Below are positions 6,216-8,325 of a stretch of DNA of 8,325 bases, one piece after another. Each line of letters starts with the position of its first letter. Within the stretch, counting starts at the first letter, position 1. The position numbers and the translations under genes are program-made. The notes beneath the pieces were generated by a model that had not been told where the DNA came from, made no database searches, and was given only the letters and a program-made list of their open reading frames with translations. Origin of the DNA: CAZFYZ01 sp964523735. Lineage in GTDB: Bacteria > Armatimonadota > UBA5829. The stretch spans positions 1 through 8,325 of the forward strand of contig CAZFYZ010000153.1 of the NCBI GenBank assembly GCA_964523735.1, given 5' to 3'.

Positions 6216-6989
6216 TCACAGATCGGTGACCTCTATCTCCGCCACTGAAGGTAATACCCGTGTGGGGCGATAGGGCCACTTGGCGATGTCTTGTTCGCTA
6301 GTCACGCCTGTGAGCACGAGGATAGTCTCCATACCGCTCTCCATGCCTGCGATTATGTCGGTATCCATCCTGTCGCCGACCATCACGGTCTCCTCAGAGT
6401 GGGCGCCTACGAACCTGAGCGCGCTGCGCATCATGAGGGGATTCGGCTTACCCACGAAGTAGGGCGCGATGCCTGTCGCTGTCTGGATCAGGGCTGCCAT
6501 CGCCCCGCATGCGGGTTCGATGCCTTTCTCGCTGGGGCCTGTGGCGTCGGGGTTGGTGGCAATGAACCGCGCACCGGCTTCAACAAGGCGGACGGCTCGC
6601 GATATGCGCTCAAAACTATACTCGAGTGTCTCGCCCAGTACGACATAATCCGGGTCGCGGTCGGTGAGGACGTAACCGATCTCGTGCAGAGCGTGGGTCA
6701 GGCCGCTCTCGCCGATGCAGAAAGCGGAGCCATCCGGCATCTGTGAGTGCAGGAACTGAGCAGTCGCCATCGCGGATGTGAACAGGTTATCCACAGGCAC
6801 CATCAGGCCGACGTTCTTGAGCCTGTGCTGCAGGTCACGCGGGGTGTAGAGAGGGTTGTTGGTGATGATAGCGAACTTGGAGCCTGCGGCGATCAGCCTC
6901 TCAAGAAACTCCTGGGCGCCGGGTATCGGCTGTCGCCCGCGCACCAGCACGCCATCCATGTCTAGTAGGTAGCTTTTCTTTGTGTTCAT
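6216..6989 (-). CDS. HAD-superfamily IIA hydrolase, NagD-like phosphatase
   Basis: All four HAD motifs are intact in this 257-residue protein. Motif I is DMDGVLVRG (nucleophile D10, acid/base D12), motif II is TNN (T43), motif III is the lysine of GKPNP (K181) and motif IV is GDRMDTDI (D206, D211). The large cap inserted between motifs II and III, and the VGKPNP and NPDATGP signatures (N146-P152), place it in subfamily IIA with NagD and 4-nitrophenylphosphatase-like enzymes. These dephosphorylate small molecules such as nucleoside monophosphates or phosphosugars; the substrate here is unknown. The protein is cytoplasmic. It is the first gene of the operon with the macro-domain and channel genes. 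No Shine-Dalgarno sequence precedes the ATG, and a -10 box lies only nine bases upstream, so translation is probably leaderless. Confidence 0.95.
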   Translation of the reverse strand: MNTKKSYLLDMDGVLVRGRQPIPGAQEFLERLIAAGSKFAIITNNPLYTPRDLQHRLKNVGLMVPVDNLFTSAMATAQFLHSQMPDGSAFCIGESGLTHALHEIGYVLTDRDPDYVVLGETLEYSFERISRAVRLVEAGARFIATNPDATGPSEKGIEPACGAMAALIQTATGIAPYFVGKPNPLMMRSALRFVGAHSEETVMVGDRMDTDIIAGMESGMETILVLTGVTSEQDIAKWPYRPTRVLPSVAEIEVTDL

Positions 6990-6998
6990 CTGGCATGG

Positions 6999-7027
6999 AT
7001 TATATCAGCAAAGGCCCTCGACATCCA
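6999..7027 (-). promoter_or_regulatory. Extended -10 promoter of the HAD-macro-TMEM175 operon
   Basis: Read on the minus strand, TGATATAAT contains a perfect TATAAT (7004-6999) with the extended -10 TGn directly before it. A weak -35, TGGATG (7027-7022), lies at exactly 17-base spacing. Only nine bases separate the -10 from the ATG at 6989, so transcription would start within a few bases of the start codon. The match is read directly; activity is inferred. Confidence 0.65.
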
Positions 7028-7044
7028 GACAGGAAGTGGGCATG

Positions 7045-7145
7045 TATGTGTTCAGTCCTCTGCACATGTCATTTCGAGCAGTGCGAGAAATCTGATATGT
7101 GTTTAGTCCTCTGCACATGTCATTTCGAGCAGTGCGAGAAATCTG
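7045..7145. repeat. Tandem 51-bp direct repeat, two copies
   Basis: Copy 1 (7045-7095) and copy 2 (7096-7145) both run from TATGTGTT to GCGAGAAATCTG and differ only at one C/T in the compared 50 bases (7053 versus 7104). Near-identity implies recent duplication. The core TGTCATTTCGAG...GAGAAATCTG resembles interspersed intergenic repeats I recall from many environmental bacterial genomes; that recollection is not a database result. Confidence 0.85.
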
Positions 7146-7230
7146 CTTTTTGCGGGGCTCTTGGCAGATGCCGAAAAGCAGATTTCTCACGGAGCCTGTC
7201 CTGAGCACGGTCGAAGGGTTCGAAATGACA
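7118..7230. repeat. Inverted copy of the same repeat, forming a long stem
   Basis: GAGAAATCTGCTTTT (7136-7150) is the exact reverse complement of 7174-7188, and TGTCATTTCGA (7118-7128) of 7220-7230. The inverted copy therefore has the same two conserved ends but a longer, different middle (7189-7219, including GCCTGTCCTGAGCACGGTCG). Folded, it gives a 15-bp stem over a 23-base loop, with an outer 11-bp stem. Confidence 0.85.
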
Positions 7231-7318
7231 ACTCCGGAAGACTGAGCTGTTACAGGGGGCATGCAGGGCCAACGCACCTGTGAGCGATCTGTCGAACCAA
7301 GGCTATCCAGGGGGGAAC

Positions 7319-7346
7319 GGGGATGACCTCCGGAAGGTCGCTCCCC
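7319..7346 (+). promoter_or_regulatory. Two-part hairpin just upstream of the DUF4259 gene
   Basis: GGGGA (7319-7323) pairs with TCCCC (7342-7346), and GACCT (7325-7329) with AGGTC (7335-7339), around the loop CCGGA and a small internal bulge. It ends 22 bases before the ATG at 7369. No T tract follows, so an mRNA-leader structure or operator is more plausible than a terminator. The role is inferred. Confidence 0.35.
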
Positions 7347-7368
7347 ACCACCCGCCTAACTACTCTGT

Positions 7369-8190
7369 ATGGGTGCTTGGGGGACGGCGATATTCTCTGA
7401 CGATACTGCTCTGGATGTGCGCGACAGCTATCGGGAGCTTCTTGAGGATGGGGTTGCGGCCGAGGAAGCGACGAAGACGGTGATCCAGAGCTCGCGGGAG
7501 ATCATCGATGATGAGGACGATGGGCCGGTGTTCTGGCTCGCGCTCGCGGCGACGCAGTGGAAGCTCGGGAGGCTCGAGGACCACGTCAAGGAGCAGGCCC
7601 TGCGCGTGATCGACTCGGGAGCGGGGCTTGCGCGGTGGGAGGAAGAGGGGCCGAAGCTTCTCGTTCAGCGCCGGGCCGTCATGACCAAGCTCAAGGATCA
7701 ACTCCTTAGCCCTCAGCCGCCGGCGAAGAAGGTCAAGAAGCGGTTCCGCTTCTACATACCGGACATGCAGACCGGTGATGCGTTCTCATTCCGCCTCGAC
7801 TCGGGCAAGATCGTAATACTGCGCGTGGCGGGGATAGAGCAGGATCGATATGGACCCTGCCTCTGCGTCGAGCTGTGCGATTGGATCGGCGATACCCCGC
7901 CGCCGCCAAAGCAGATCGAGCGCCTGCCCGCGATCGTCGAGGAATGGGGCCTGGAGGGCCTCCGCTTCAGTACGGTCGTCCAGACCAAGAAGAACGACTA
8001 CCCGGCGGAGAAGATAGAGGTGGTGGCTCGGGGGCTGCGCATCTGGGACTTCAGCCCCTCCAAGGTGAACAGCTGCGGCGTTTGGTCAGGCTTGTCTAAT
8101 AGCGTGAACAAGCTAGCCCCGCGTCTCAGACCCGATCCAAGACCCAAGCGTCTCTTCCGCGCTCGGCCGCGGTTGTTGAAGCGCGACTGA
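7369..8190 (+). CDS. DUF4259-domain protein with an extra C-terminal region, function unknown
   Basis: The 273-residue product begins MGAWGTAIFSDDTALDVRDS, the hallmark opening of DUF4259 proteins, so the ATG at 7369 is secure although no Shine-Dalgarno sequence precedes it. The helical DUF4259 part runs to about 105, with the acidic IIDDEDDGPVFWLALAATQW segment and a following RLEDHVKEQAL helix. A Pro/Lys linker (about 114-124) leads to a beta-rich region (about 125-230) containing FRFYIPDMQTGDAFSFRLDSG, which reads like a small barrel, and then an Arg/Pro-rich basic tail. There is no signal peptide or membrane helix, so it should be cytoplasmic. The function of DUF4259 is not established to my knowledge, and I do not recognise the C-terminal region. 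The gene stands alone, diverging from the HAD operon. The very basic tail could bind nucleic acid, which is speculation. Confidence 0.85.
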   Translation: MGAWGTAIFSDDTALDVRDSYRELLEDGVAAEEATKTVIQSSREIIDDEDDGPVFWLALAATQWKLGRLEDHVKEQALRVIDSGAGLARWEEEGPKLLVQRRAVMTKLKDQLLSPQPPAKKVKKRFRFYIPDMQTGDAFSFRLDSGKIVILRVAGIEQDRYGPCLCVELCDWIGDTPPPPKQIERLPAIVEEWGLEGLRFSTVVQTKKNDYPAEKIEVVARGLRIWDFSPSKVNSCGVWSGLSNSVNKLAPRLRPDPRPKRLFRARPRLLKRD

Positions 8191-8264
8191 AGACGACTAT
8201 CCGCCATCCGCTATCCGCCTCCCCGTCGCGGTGTTTCGGGATTTCTATGCTTTGCACGAACCCA

Positions 8265-8308
8265 GGGAGCTATGCGTCGGAGGGCAGTCTGCACCGACGC
8301 TAGCTCCC
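8265..8308. repeat. Strong hairpin near the right edge
   Basis: The arms 8265-8280 (GGGAGCTATGCGTCGG) and 8294-8308 (CCGACGCTAGCTCCC) pair over 15 bp with one bulged T at 8273, around a 13-base loop. It lies 74 bases past the DUF4259 stop. The following bases are GC-rich with no T run. It could help terminate transcription or be another intergenic repeat cut by the window edge. Confidence 0.6.
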
Positions 8309-8325
8309 GGCCTCTGCCACCACGC

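Larger units (their letters stand above)
6990..7368. other. Divergent 379-base intergenic region with interspersed repeats
   Basis: This gap lies between the minus-strand operon and the plus-strand DUF4259 gene. It holds the operon promoter, two tandem 51-bp repeats, an inverted third copy, and a hairpin just before the next ATG. A reading frame of 74 codons crosses the repeats but is not believable as a gene. Confidence 0.75.

Noticed and set aside
7045..7145. CRISPR array
   Set aside because: The two copies are contiguous with no spacers, and no cas gene is in the window. It is a tandem duplication of an intergenic repeat.
6980..7204. 74-codon plus-strand reading frame giving a Cys-rich peptide with a 17-residue repeat
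   Set aside because: The peptide repeat arises only because the 51-bp DNA repeat is a multiple of three. The same sequence recurs inverted nearby, there is no ribosome binding site, and the frame overlaps the operon promoter.
7261..7326. Small reading frame starting ATG at 7261 after AGGGGG
   Set aside because: The purine run is only one base from the ATG, the peptide has 21 residues, and no motif supports it.

Overview
This is a GC-rich bacterial chromosome window with eight protein genes in four blocks. I see no rRNA, tRNA, transposase or CRISPR array. The gene set (ECF sigma factor with a zinc-finger/DUF4349 anti-sigma factor, an FG-GAP propeller protein, a TMEM175-type channel) and the abundant intergenic palindromic repeats suggest an environmental, possibly uncultivated bacterium. 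A helix in the anti-sigma factor resembles the pseudopilin helices common in Armatimonadota and Planctomycetota. That is only a weak lineage hint.

Left block (3-2816, + strand): extracytoplasmic stress signalling. The first reading frame is open to the left edge. The 16 codons before its first ATG read as the end of sigma region 4.2, so it is probably the tail of a sigma factor fused to a zinc-finger domain and an unidentified beta-rich domain. A complete ECF sigma factor (1012-1581) follows, with a hairpin over its ribosome binding site. It overlaps by ATGA its membrane anti-sigma factor (1578-2816: zinc finger, membrane helix, DUF4349, membrane helix). The two zinc fingers share identical ligand spacing and similar sequence.

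Middle (2817-4976): a 405-base gap holds a nested palindromic element built from TTTCGTG/CACGAAA motifs. A secreted protein with seven FG-GAP calcium motifs, two Ig-like domains and a Lys/Pro tail follows. A long inverted repeat at 5001-5058 separates it from the convergent block.

Right block (5064-6989, - strand): a three-gene operon transcribed right to left. It encodes a NagD-like HAD phosphatase, a MacroD-type ADP-ribose hydrolase and a TMEM175/DUF1211 channel. The last two overlap by ATGA. A near-perfect extended -10 promoter lies so close to the first ATG that the message looks leaderless.

Right end (6990-8325): a 379-base gap carries a 51-bp tandem repeat and an inverted third copy of an interspersed repeat. 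A DUF4259-family gene with an extra C-terminal region follows (7369-8190), then a strong hairpin near the right edge. No complete new system is evident. The most unusual items are the sigma/zinc-finger fusion beside a paralogous sigma/anti-sigma pair, and the palindromic elements.
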